NCBI GenBank assembly: GCA_964058845.1
Contig: CAXKVR010000620.1
Coordinates: 1-28,838, forward strand
Direction of reading: 5' to 3'
DNA from: Carex sylvatica
Lineage: Eukaryota; Streptophyta; Magnoliopsida; Poales; Cyperaceae
DNA length: 28,838 nucleotides
Positions within the stretch are counted from its first letter, which is position 1. Each line of letters begins with the position of its first letter. Shown in pieces: positions 9,249-20,000 of this stretch. Under the pieces are notes generated by a model that did no database searches, was not told the DNA's origin, and worked only from the letters and a program-made list of their open reading frames with translations. Position numbers and translations under genes: made by a program.

Positions 9249-9785
9249 GATTTGGAATTTTTTTATTTATAGAAATTATTAAATTAAGATGTTCAAAAAT
9301 AGAAAAAGTATTTCATTTTAACAAAGATAGAAAGGTCTGAGTCATTGAGTCTGAACTATTTGGATCTGATTCAATGGTTCAGATACACTGTTATTTTTTT
9401 TTAAAAATTAGACATTGATGAAAAAATCTAGAATATGGACGTCATAGAAAATCAGGGGAGAATTTGATCTGCCTCATTGGGTTCGATCCAAGTTTTTTTT
9501 TTTAATTCCGTAAAACAATGAAAAATTACCAAATTTATAAATATAAAAAATGTTGGATCGAATTCAATGAGTCTGATCCACTTCTAACTTGATTAAATGT
9601 GGCAGTCATATTCTCCTTTTCTAATGTTAAAAAAAAAGTAACAGTGGATCTGAACCATTGAGGCGAATCCAAAATTTTGGATCAGACTTCATGAGTCAGA
9701 TTTTTCTATATTCATTAAAAATGATGTTCTCTTTCTATTTATGTACATCTTAATTTATAATTTCTATAGATAAAAAATCCTTTGG
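9249..9785. mobile_element. Foldback element, about 537 bp, long inverted arms
   Basis: The left arm (about 9249-9492) and right arm (about 9546-9785) are imperfect complements along about 240 bp. Paired blocks include TATAGAAATTAT near the tips, AATGGTTCAGAT(A/C)CACTGTTA in mid-arm and GGATCGAA(T/C) near the loop. No coding capacity is seen. The right tip ends about 6 bp before the MITE at 9792. Confidence 0.75.
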
Positions 9786-10002
9786 ATTGCAGGGAGATTA
9801 TTCTCTGCGGAGTTTTTCCGTGCAGAGTCGTGCGGTTCTTTTTATCTGGTCCATTCATTTTCGATCGAACGGACCATAACAGAGGGGCTGTTTTTTTTAA
9901 AATCTGATCTGGTCCATCCGATCAAAACAAACATACCAAATTAAAAGCTCCTCACAGCTCCGCACAGAAAAACCCTGCAGAGAATAGTATTCCCTGATTG
10001 CA
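9784..10002. mobile_element. hAT-like MITE, about 203 bp
   Basis: The core 9792-9994 has terminal inverted repeats GGGAGATTATTCTCTGCGG / GGGAATACTATTCTCTGCAG extending about 37 bp. It is flanked by GGATTGCA (9784-9791) and TGATTGCA (9995-10002), a 7-of-8 match that fits an 8-bp hAT-type duplication. There is no coding capacity. Confidence 0.72.
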
Positions 10003-12063
10003 TGAGTTCACTGTTCATGATACTTCTGTTGATGAAGATTTCTGTGGTCCTATTTATCTCATAGGCTATAGCAGTATAGCCTAGCCTATGGGTAAATGCA
10101 TAGCGGTATTTCATCCAAATTTATCAAAAGCGTTTTATGACTTCAATAAAAAAAAAATGTTTTATCTGTTTTATGACTACATTTTTTTTATTTTTTATTT
10201 ATAAAAGAACGATGGAGATCTAGCCTTATACCTTTTACTGTCCATAGAAAAATTTATTTGAATTTCGATGTCATAACTTTCAACACATAAAACGTTATTT
10301 TTTATCATTAAATCAAATGACGGTTCTTTTGTGACTACATATTTTATAATTGGAAATATAGATTGTATTTGATAGTTTTTTTTTAGAGTATATTTTTTTC
10401 ACTTTATCAAGCTTTTAATTTAAATTTTGGAATACGCAAATTAAAATAAACACGCAAACAATTTATCTTGTTTTAAACTAGATAAGTTCAGATCTGAACA
10501 GAAGAAAGTTATACATGTATATACTAATTCTTTTGTAGGTGTGACTATCATCAAATATACAGTAATAAATATTTTCTTTATCCATACAAGTTACAACAGC
10601 TTATTGTGTCGACTATACATTAACCTCAATTTATATACTATGACATCATTATCAACAAAAAGGTCACAGACCTGATACTATGACATCATTGTCAACAAAA
10701 AGGTCACAGACCTGATTAACTGGAATCCATGTCTTATGCATAAACGCAACTATTGAGTTCATTTTTTCGGCCATGTGATCAAAATTCAGGCCAATTCAGC
10801 CCATACCTATAATGTACGGAGCCATTAAATATTAGTGTAGATTTGAATCAGATGGTCCAGATCTTAACTCAAATTTTGCGTTAACTCAGAGGATACGAAC
10901 TCGATTAACTGCACATAAATTATATAGAATAAGTATATATTTTTTTCTCAACCAATAAGAAATGGAAACGACAAATACAACTTCTCCGATTATAATAAAT
11001 AAGAAGGGAAAATAAAACAAAATAGAAAAAAAAGTATTCATAATATATCAAAGCATTTGAAACGGAAACTGTTTTTATAAAATATAGATTCGGTACTGTT
11101 TAGGGACAGATAGGCACTCTTATCCATTCCTTGGAGAGTAGCATGTGATAAGTACTGTATTTATTATATGATCGACATGAAGAAATGGCTTTTCAATTGC
11201 TTGTACACATGTATCTTTTGTGCAGATGTACATCTCTGGTCATGGATTATGACAGGTAGGGGATGCCTAATAAGAAATTAACAATTTATTCGTTTGTCGT
11301 GCTGTTCGCTAAGACTAAGACATAGTAATACGAGATTAATAATTGAGATTGTGCACTATTGATAATTCTATTTTGATTTCAGACAGAGCATGAGTTATAT
11401 ATCTTTTCATTTTGACTATGTTATTTGTATGTTGTGCGAAATCAAAATATCATTGTTAATATCTTTATCTGAAAATTTGAGTTCAATAAAAAGTTACGTT
11501 TATGAATAATAAAAAATAATTTAGATTAACATCGTTGTATTATAATTAACACTTTCATTTCTATAGTCAACATAATTCTCTTGTACCAAATTAACTAGTT
11601 TCTGTAGAGAGTCAGTTTTTAATCTGATGACAAAATAATATTCTCCTACATAGAGATCACATATTTAAAATTCATATGAAAACTCTTGTTAAAATTAATT
11701 ACTAAACAGTTATATTGACACAACAAAACACAAAACAAATAAAAAAAAAATCAAATAAACTAAAATTCGGCCGAGAAACTCTGAGTGTACATTTTTTTTA
11801 AATGAAGCAAAAGAGAGGTGGACAAATTTGAAAAAAAAATTAACTCTCCATGTATTATTTTTTTTGGAAAATATAAAACAAATAGAATGTTGGTATTGTC
11901 ATTTTTTTAAATAAGGTTTTTCTGTTAATTGAGTTGCGCGCTGTAATTAATAGAATATTATTTTGTTGTGATAATTAATTGAGTCACGCGCTGTAGAAAA
12001 AATGACATCCGTTATTATTTGTGCTGGGCTGCTGGAAAAAATGTTTATAAATTGTACACACTA
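10003..12063. other. AT-rich intergenic spacer
   Basis: No gene is visible over about 2 kb. It holds a 40-bp tandem duplication (10635-10714), a repeat fragment near 10800-10910 that resembles parts of 100-170 and 8825-8850, and two copies of AATTGAGT(TG/CA)CGCGCTGTA (about 11927 and 11976). The remainder looks like decayed, unassignable sequence. Confidence 0.5.
10635..10714. repeat. 40-bp tandem duplication
   Basis: Two copies (10635-10674, 10675-10714) begin ATACTATGACATCATT and end GGTCACAGACCTG. I see one base difference. Confidence 0.9.
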
Positions 12064-12620
12064 AAGGGGTGTAAACAAGCTGGTTCGGATTGAGCTAGGC
12101 CTTAGCTCAGCTCGTTTATTTTGATCTGAGTCTGAATTAAGTGAGCTGGATCTAGGTCATCCGAGTCAAAAATCTCTGGCTCGCTCATGACAAGCTAGTT
12201 CGAGCTAGCTCGCAAACTGACGAGCTGGCTCGTTGGACTTTATTGCACTGTTATTATACAAATTCAAAAATATAAAAATAAGAAAACCCATTTAAAAAAT
12301 TTAAGAAATCGTCCAGTAGGCACATCTTCAAGCAACTGAAACCCATATTCTTTCTTCCTAGACCAAAAATACATCAATTTTACATAAATTATGCCTTTGA
12401 AAATGAGACTAGACTTAAAATTATACGGGGTTAAACCCTAAATCCACTGTAGCTTAACGAGCCAAACTGGGCCAGTCCGAGTTGACCCCTGGCTCAACTC
12501 GTTTATTTTGGCCCGAGCCTGGACCGAGCTGGCTCGTTAACAGCTCGGTTCACTATCGAGCAAGTTGTTAGCGAGCGAGCTAGAGGCGAGCCACGAGCTG
12601 CGAGATTTTTTGACAGCCCT
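12064..12620. mobile_element. hAT-like non-autonomous element, 'GGGGTGTAAAC' type
   Basis: The left end AAGGGGTGTAAACAAGC and the right end (complement AGGGCTGTCAAAAAATC) are imperfect inverted repeats. Between them are clusters of GAGCT/AGCTCG words (GAGCTGGCTCG, GCTAGTTCGAGCTAGCTCG). Plant hAT-derived elements with a GGGGTGTAAACGAGC-like terminus and GAGCTC-rich subterminal regions are common, from general knowledge. The flanks CACACTAA and AGCAGTAA match at 5 of 8 positions, so the duplication is weak and the element old. Confidence 0.65.
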
Positions 12621-12672
12621 AGCAGTAATACTTAACAGCCACTGTCAAGATTTCAAAAAAAAAATTTGTATG

Positions 12673-13300
12673 CAGTGTTCTAAATAGCTAGCTATAGCGG
12701 TTTTGAACCTAGAAAGCTAAGCTATGGGGTAAAACTGCGCTAATCGAGTTACAGTTGCTATAGCGCTAATAGTGGTCCGCTATAGCGCGTAGCGACAATA
12801 GCGGTCTGCTATAGCGCGTAGCGACAATAGCGGTCCGCTATGCTACATGGACTTATGATTTTGCAATTTTAATGGGCCTTAATGTCCAAATGAGTTTTTT
12901 TTTTTTAAACTTTATCAAGCTATATCAATACAATGGAACATGTGCGGGCTATACCGCTATATCAATTAAATTTTGTATCATGCATTAATATATGGTAGTG
13001 ATATATTTTGAATATAAAATATATCGATAGTTTTTTAATTAGAGATATTTTAAATGATAATTTGAACTTTGTATTGGTTCAATATGTATATTAGAACTTT
13101 TTAATTAATTTGGTGTTTTTTATTAATGAGACATGTTTATTATTAGTAAAAATATAAAATATAATTTTTGAAAAAAAAAATGTTATTTATGATAGCTTTC
13201 ATTATAGCTGTGCTATTCGTTAATTTTTTTTTTTTAATCTTTCTGCTGCTATAAATACTATTTAGAATCTTGCTATAAATACTATTTAGAATCTTAATTG
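12673..13300. mobile_element. hAT-like element with GCTATAGCG repeats
   Basis: The left end CAGTGTTCTAAATAG and the right end (complement CAATTAAGATTCTAAATAG) share TTCTAAATAG. The flanks TTTGTATG (12665-12672) and ATTGTATG (13301-13308) match at 7 of 8 positions. Near the left end a 29-bp unit carrying CGCTATAGCGCGTAGCGAC is repeated in tandem (12775-12803, 12804-12832, then a partial copy). Near the right end a 24-bp unit TGCTATAAATACTATTTAGA... is duplicated (13247-13270, 13271-13294). No transposase is encoded. Confidence 0.6.
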
Positions 13301-13821
13301 ATTGTATGTATTGTCAAATGTGTACAATTTATACACAATTATGAATGTAAAGTCGTATTTGGATGATATGTTGTTAGCTGCGCTGTTCAGTGTTCACTGT
13401 ATTATTGCTGTTTTTCACTACATTTTTTTGTTTGTTTTCCTTTTCCAGACGTAAAGTTGGATAAGAATCAAATCAATACAGTTGTTGTAGAAAAATGATA
13501 GGAGACATGTCTTCTATAAAACACACCGAATAAATGCAATTTTGGATTTTAGCAAGTCATGTGATTGATTGTAACCCTTATAGGTAACCCCCTCACGCTT
13601 GAAGCAAGCCAGACAGGGCACATGGATTTGTTGGAGATGCAAACTTACAAGCACAGATAATCACTTGTGTCAAACAACTACAACCAAAAGGAATCTTTCA
13701 CTTTGTGGTATCAATTCAAATATCTATTTTCAAATATGAATAGCAATGGATTTTCCATGATATGTCAAATCTAAGTTTGACATGTCTGTCAAAAAATTAT
13801 ATATGATTTACTTGACCCAAC
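13301..13821. other. Non-coding spacer left of the retrotransposon nest
   Basis: I see no gene, clear repeat or transposon end in this 0.5-kb stretch. Confidence 0.4.
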
Positions 13822-14210
13822 AAAATAAGCCTAAAAAGTTAATATTAAGCGGCGATATTTCAGAGGAAATTCAGGCGAAAATTCAAAGAAAAGGAAAAAA
13901 ATATTGTTTTGAGAGTAGTTTGAGGTTCGGTTGGTTCTTCTACTCTGTCGTCCGGCAATGGTAGAGTGAAGTATGAGCCATTTGTAGATATAATTTTTTC
14001 ATTTTTATAGTAATTTTGTTATTGTTTTTTTTTTTTTATGGTAAGGAGGTGCCTTCTCTACTGTTTTGTATTGATAAATTTTTTTTTTACAAAATTTGTT
14101 ATTGACTGGAAATATAAAGGATACTACATAATTATAACACCTCTAGAAAAGTAAATACTACTGGTACTGTAATTTCAATTACATGTGCACTCCATCGTCC
14201 CTCAAAGATT

Positions 14211-14655
14211 CTAACAGTATTGAAGCCATCTTGTTATTTCCTGCACGGTGTCAGCCACCAGAATCTTGACTGATTTTCTTTGGTCAGAGAAAATTCTGTT
14301 GTTGCGTTCACGCCACAATACCCATAATCCTGCAGCCCAGGCAGTCTTCCAAATTTTTCTCGAATTACAATTCACCGATGTTTGTACCGCACTCCAAAGT
14401 TGAATGTGGTTAGTCACCCCTATAGTATTAACATCAAGATTAGATATGCTGATCAAAGATATCCAAAACTATTGTGAAACTGAGCATTCTCAAAACAGGT
14501 GCCTGCTTGTTTCCAGCATATTACCCCCACATAGGGCACATCCATCAGCTACCTGACATCCCCTTCTCCAAAGCATTGCTCTAGTCAAAAGTTTATTCTT
14601 AATGAGAACCCGTAAGAACATCCTGACCTTCGGTGGTACTTTAGTTGACCATAGT
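14211..14655 (-). pseudogene. LINE ORF2 C-terminal remnant, distal part
   Basis: This is the second half of the LINE reverse-transcriptase polyprotein tail on the minus strand. It begins at the chromovirus target site and contains the second half of the reverse-transcriptase zinc-binding domain: VPPKVRMFLRVL, then CALCGGNMLETSRHLF (C-x2-C and the His). A downstream block with WKTAWAAGLWVLWRERNNRIF is characteristic of plant L1 ORF2 ends. In-frame TGA (14490-14492) and TAG (14469-14471) codons interrupt it. The frame ends at TAG 14211-14213. It is non-functional. Confidence 0.85.
14651..14655. repeat. Left target-site duplication of the chromovirus (ATAGT)
   Basis: ATAGT directly precedes the TGTAACG start of the 5' LTR and is repeated exactly after the 3' LTR at 23886-23890. 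Five bp is the standard Ty3/gypsy duplication length. Confidence 0.97.
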
Positions 14656-14795
14656 TGTAACGTAGTGAAACTTTTAAAATAATAAGATTTCAAAAGATTA
14701 AATTAAATATGGTTTTAGAAGTTAAAAATATAATGTTTGGAAATATTTCTATACTGACTGAATGAAAATCGAATTATAATATAGAAAAACGGTCC

Positions 14796-15039
14796 AGTGC
14801 GGATGGATGACCCGCACTGCGGGTGGCTTCACCCGCACTGGGACAAGTTCTGAAGTTGCCGAATTTTTCGCTAAGTCCTGAATGCGGATGGGATCATCCG
14901 CACTGTCCTCAGTGCGTCCGCACTAGGCTCGGACTTTTTCTTCTGCGCAGTGAATGCGGCTGGATGATCCGCAGTGCGGATGGATGGACCATAGTGCGGA
15001 TGGATATTGTCCGCAGTGCGGATGATTGATCCGCACTGA
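14796..15039. repeat. GTGCGGAT/CCGCAC word array in the LTR promoter-side region
   Basis: Four AGTGCGGAT copies, about five CCGCACT copies in the opposite orientation and several variants (AATGCGGATGG, AATGCGGCTGG) fall within 244 bp. Opposed copies can pair as hairpins. The same array is in the 3' LTR at 21791-22034 with one base change. The position, near the LTR start, suggests a U3 enhancer-like array; that role is inferred. Confidence 0.8.
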
Positions 15040-15929
15040 TATGTAATTTTGTTATTTTTGAGGGGTTTATTTGCAAAATTTCAATTATTAATCAAAATCC
15101 TTCTTCTTCTTCTCATTTTCACGGGAATTAAAGAAGAGGGTTAGGGTGAGCCGAAAGGAAAAAGAGAAAGAGAGAGAGAGAGAGAAATTGAGCGCGGAAT
15201 CTGATCGAACTGACCGAAAAATTGAGATTCGAGCTGAATTGACGATCCTTGATCGATTCTAAAGCTTCAAATTGGTATATACATCTCTTTTGCAATTCTT
15301 TGAAAACCCTAAATTATTCGATTTGTCGTGATTTCGGTTGAAATTCGAATTAGGGTTTCAGTAATCGAGTTCTAGCTCGATTAGTTGTTAATTTGTGATA
15401 ATTGATATGATTTGTCTTCCTTTTCTCTTGGAAACCCTAATTCAAGTGATTTGTTAGATTTTTGGTGAAATTTCGAATTCGAATTTGATTTGAAACATTA
15501 TGACTCGATAATCGACTTGACTTGTATTTAAATCGATTGAATTTCTTTTATTAATTCATCTATGCTTTATTAACATAGGCATAGACCATATCGAGTACGA
15601 TTCAGCGAAATCGTCGGAAGTTCGGAATCTAGTAATAGCTGATTCTCTACGCATCTTACGTGATCAGGTGCGGGGGTTCACGGGATTTGTTTTGGGATTT
15701 ATTTTAGGAATTAAATAGTTACGTATAAATGGCATGTTGAATTTCTAATTGCATGCATCATGGCATTATTGCATAATTAAGTAAATGTTATATTGGAATT
15801 GCTAAATTTATGATGACCTAGCATATTGGTATGGTTTTACTGATTGACTGTTCCTTTGATTCTGATAAGAGAATGAAACCATAGTACTGAATTGATATTG
15901 TTATATTATATTGTATATTCATAGTTATT

Positions 15930-15959
15930 GCAAAGTCTAGAGTCGACGCTAGACTTTGC
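15930..15959. repeat. Perfect 11-bp-stem hairpin in the 5' LTR
   Basis: The stem arms are GCAAAGTCTAG and CTAGACTTTGC, with the 8-nt loop AGTCGACG. The identical structure lies at 22925-22954 in the 3' LTR. Confidence 0.85.
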
Positions 15960-16899
15960 CTCAGGAACCATATGCGCATTTGGGGAATGACCCCACTGAA
16001 CCCAGTACCGGTTGGGTAGGGGATACTGTTATTACATATATTATTGTGAATACTGAACTGTGGTATAGTGATTGATGTGAAACTGTTACTGTATTGATAA
16101 TCTTTGTTTCTGATCGAATTACTTTATTGCTAATCGTGAAATTCTGACTGATATGCATGTTTAATTATAAACCAGAACCAATAGAACGGTTAAGTCGACG
16201 AAGATAGATAACTGATTTCTATCTTTCCAACCTGACTTAGAGAGTTTGCATTTAGGTCCAAACATTCTGAATAATTCCGTTTTGATTTTCTCCGAATGTG
16301 ATAATAGTAGAAGTTCGCTTGAATTCCCTTTTAAAGTAATTGCATTTCATGATTAGCGAATAAATAACTGAATAGTATACAACGAATCGATTTAATTCTG
16401 ATAATGGATTTCTTACAAATCCAGTAGCCCTATTTAAATTCTGCACTGAGAAACTGCGAATAAGTTTCTCACCCCTTTTCCCCTCGTGGGTTTTTCAGGA
16501 AACAAGAAATAGGATTTCGAGATCGTGCGGCGAGGAGAAGAAAGAATAGGTATAGATATGCCTTAATTAGTGATCGTTTTGTACTGGTTAAGTACTCAGA
16601 TCATATTTTGTTGTGTATAACCTTTGAACCAGACTTTGTAGAACCTATTATAATTATGTAGTGTAAATGTTTAATTCGTTAAGTAGGAGGTGTTGTAAGT
16701 AGGAGGTGTTGTAAGTAGGATGTGTTTTAATTATTTGATTTCAATTAACTGTGTGTCTGAATGTTTAAATCATGATTTGGGTAAAGTTGGGATGAATATG
16801 AATCATCTCATCGTTCATGCCTCGTGAGTATATAGAAAATATATATATTCACGGCGTAACTGTCGCGCCCCCTGGTTCCGGGGTGTGACAGTTAATTGT

Positions 16900-16911
16900 T
16901 GGTATCAGAGC
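16900..16911 (+). promoter_or_regulatory. Primer-binding site, initiator-Met tRNA type
   Basis: TGGTATCAGAGC lies 9 bp inside the end of the 5' LTR. It is complementary to the 3' end of plant initiator methionine tRNA, the usual primer of this group. Confidence 0.93.
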
Positions 16912-17036
16912 AAGGTTGTTCTTAAAAACCCTAACCAGACATGATAGGATAAGCAAGTGGGGTAAGTCTAGAGTTAGATTGGTAACGTTAAACTGCGTGA
17001 ATTGAAATATTAACTTATTGATTATTGAATAGTCAA

Positions 17037-20000
17037 ATGGAGAGAGATCTCGGAGAAATGTTAATTGCGGCCTATGAAAGAGGTCGTAGAGCGGAAAATC
17101 TGGAACGCGGACCAGCTCCTGTGGCTGGAGCAAATGGGGAGGAATTCCGACAATTATATGAAGCGTTTATGCGTTTGACACCCCCTCGGTTTGATGGGTC
17201 GGGGGGATATCCTGCTGCGGAAGAGTGGATGGTGAGTTTGAAAGCAAAGTTCACCCTATGCCGGGTGCCAGAGGTGAACAAAGTGGAGTTGGCCGCACAA
17301 TTGCTTGAAAAGTCTGGTAGGCATTGGTGGGAGGGAGTTAAATGGAGTTTGAAGAGGGCGAAGGAGAGATTACCTGGGAATGGTTTGAACAGAAGTTTGG
17401 GGAGCAGTTCTTGAGTGACTTACATCGGGAGGCTTTGAGAAGCCAATTCCTGAACCTAAGACAGAATGAAAGGTCGGTAGAAGAGTACAACCGTTTGTTC
17501 TTTGACCTGTCCCGCTATGCTCCAGATGTGAAAAGGGATCTTGATAGATACCGGAGGCAGTATTTGGACGGGTTAGACCCGAATATTGCACTAGCCATAC
17601 ATCATTCCACAGCTGCAGGGGTTCCAGCTCTTATGAGATGTGCGGAGCAGACAGAAGTATATCTCAAGAGAAGTGCGCAACAAACCCTCTCCAGAAATGT
17701 TAAGCCTAGATTTGATCAAAGAAAGCAAGCGAGTGGATCGGGGGTTAGACCTCAAGCTCCTAGATACCCTACAGGACAGATAGCGGTACCTCAGTTTACC
17801 CCGGGAGCTACTGGACCTTGGTGCCGTATTTGCATGAAGCCACATACTGAATCTGAGTGTCGTCGCCTCAATCAGACTTGTCTTCGCTGTGGCAGCAAGA
17901 ATCATTGGATCAAGGATTGCCCAAATAATTTTTCGGGTACACCCAGGAGCAGTGGCAGTGGTGGTTATAGAGGTCCACAGGGGCGAGGACGTGGAGGCAT
18001 ACCTTCGCTACGAGGTCGAGGCCCTACACCACAGTTGAGGGAAGGCCGTGCAGGAGGACGAGCCAGTGTTCACGCGGTAGAGGCAATAGAGCTACCGAAT
18101 GCAGGAGACGAGTTGATTCCTATTTCTACTCAGACTGATTTGCTAGCAGGTACTATTTCTATTTCGGGACACCTTGCATATGTGTTGATTGATACGGGTT
18201 GTAGCAATTCGATCATATCTAGTACGTTAGTGGAGAAGTGTGGGTGGTTAACGGAGTCGAGTGGGAGAGTATTGGATGTTTATACCCCTCTCGGTTCAAC
18301 TACCCAAATTGCGAGGACGTGCCAAAACCTGAAAGTGAGAGTAGATGGAAGGGATTTTCTAGCCGAAATATTGGTTATGGACATTTCTGAGTATGATGCA
18401 TTGTTGGGTTTGGATTGGTTAACTCAGCACCTAGCTACGATTGATTGTTTGAGCCGTACCGTTCAATTCACATTGTCAAGTGGTGCTACATGTGCATTAA
18501 AGTGTAGAGGATTAAAAGAGGTGGTACCGTATATTTCAGCAATAGAGACAAGACACTTAATTGAGTCGGGGTGTACAGCATATTTAGTGAGGGTTATGAG
18601 TACTGCTACTGAAATTCCAGAAATATCTAACATTCCGGTTGTTTCGGAATACGTTGATGTCTTTCCTGATGAGATTTCAGGGTTACCCCCAGAGCAAGAA
18701 ATTGAGTTTAACATTAATTTGATACCTGGCACAATCCCGATTTCGAAGGCTCCTTATCGGATGGCTCCGGCTGAACTTAAAGAATTGAAGGTGCAATTAG
18801 AAGAAATGTTGGAGAAAGGCTTTATTCGACCAAGTACTTCTCCATGGGGCGCACCAGTGTTGTTTGTAAGAAAGAAGGATGGAACTCTGCGGTTGTGCAT
18901 AGATTACCGGGAGTTGAATAAGGTGACCGTGAAGAACAAGTATCCATTGCCTAGGATTGATGATCTTTTTGATTAGCTACAAGGATCATCGGTCTATTCC
19001 AAGATCGATTTAAGAACAGGTTACCACCAGTTGCGTATATGTCCAAGTGACGTGGAGAAGACGGCTTTCCATACTAGGTACGGGCACTATGAATACCTAG
19101 TCATGCCATTCGGATTGACAAATGCACCAGCAGCTTTTATGGATCTCATGCAGCGTGTGTTTAGAGATTTGTTGGATTCAAGTGTGGTGGTCTTCATCGA
19201 TGATATACTGATCTATTCGCGTTCATATGAGGAGCATGCGGCACATCTTAAAGTGGTGTTACAAAGACTACGAGATCATCGGCTTTATGCCAAACTTTCG
19301 AAGTGCGAATTCTGGATGGACAAGGTGGCATTTTTGGGTCATATAGTTTCGGGTGAAGGATTGGCGGTAGATCCTGAGAAGATCCGAGCGGTAACTGAAT
19401 GGAAGAGACCAACAACTGTTACAGAGATTCGTAGTTTTCTCGGATTAGCGGGGTACTATCGAAGGTTTGTAGCTGGATTCTCACAATTAGCCCGCCCTCT
19501 TACGGAGTTGCTACATAAAGGTGTTAAGTTCGGTTGGGGTGAAAAACAAGAAAAAAGTTTTGAGGAATTAAAGAGTCGGCTAGTGTCAGCCCCGATTCTT
19601 ACAATGCCAATAACTGGAAAGGACTACACGGTGTTTACGGATGCATCCCGTACGGGTTTGGGTTGCGTTTTGATGCAAGGTGAGCAAGTTATTGCCTATG
19701 CTTCTCGACAATTACGACCACATGAACAGAACTATCCGACTCATGACTTGGAGCTAGCAGCAGTGATCTTTGCACTCAAAATTTGGCGGCATTACTTGTA
19801 TGGTGTGAAGTGCCAGATTTTCACGGATCATAAAAGCTTAAAGTATGTCTTTACTCAGAAGGAATTGAACTTGAGACAACGAAGGTGGCTGGAGTTAATG
19901 AAGGATTACGATCTCGATATTCAGTATCATGCGGGCAAAGCTAATGCGGTAGCAGATGCGTTGAGTAGGAAGAATCAGGTTAACCTGGCAAGTGTGATTT

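Larger units (their letters stand above)
14656..16890 (+). repeat. 5' LTR (2,235 bp)
   Basis: It begins TGTAACGTAG and ends GGGGTGTGACA. Contents in order are an array of GTGCGGAT words in both orientations (14796-15039), a GA microsatellite (about 15163-15186), telobox-like AAACCCTAA words (15304, 15350 inverted, 15432) and an 11-bp-stem hairpin (15930-15959). Near the 3' end are three 16-bp AAGTAGGAGGTGTTGT-type tandem units (about 16680-16727). It has the same length as the 3' LTR with no indels. No clear TATA box was found, so U3/R/U5 borders are not assigned. Confidence 0.97.

Noticed and set aside
10800..10910. Complete transposon
   Set aside because: It shares only fragments with 100-170 and 8825-8850. 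No paired ends or target duplication could be defined.
12056..12628. A clean 8-bp duplication around the GGGGTGTAAAC element
   Set aside because: The best candidates, CACACTAA and AGCAGTAA, match at only 5 of 8 positions, so I do not claim it as established.
14823..15029. 68-codon plus-strand open frame repeated in both LTRs (also 21818-22024)
   Set aside because: It is built from the GTGCGGAT word array and exists twice only because LTRs are duplicated. It shows no domain and no independent coding signal.
14796..15039. Possible CRISPR-like array
   Set aside because: The words alternate in orientation with irregular spacing inside a plant LTR. There are no uniform repeats or spacers.
15961..16446. 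Minus-strand open frames in the LTRs (with equivalents near 22956-23153)
   Set aside because: They are antisense to the LTR, low in complexity and without recognisable motifs.
17037..17414. Stand-alone short gag gene
   Set aside because: The homologous gag sequence continues in another frame straight after the break, so this is the front of a damaged polyprotein.
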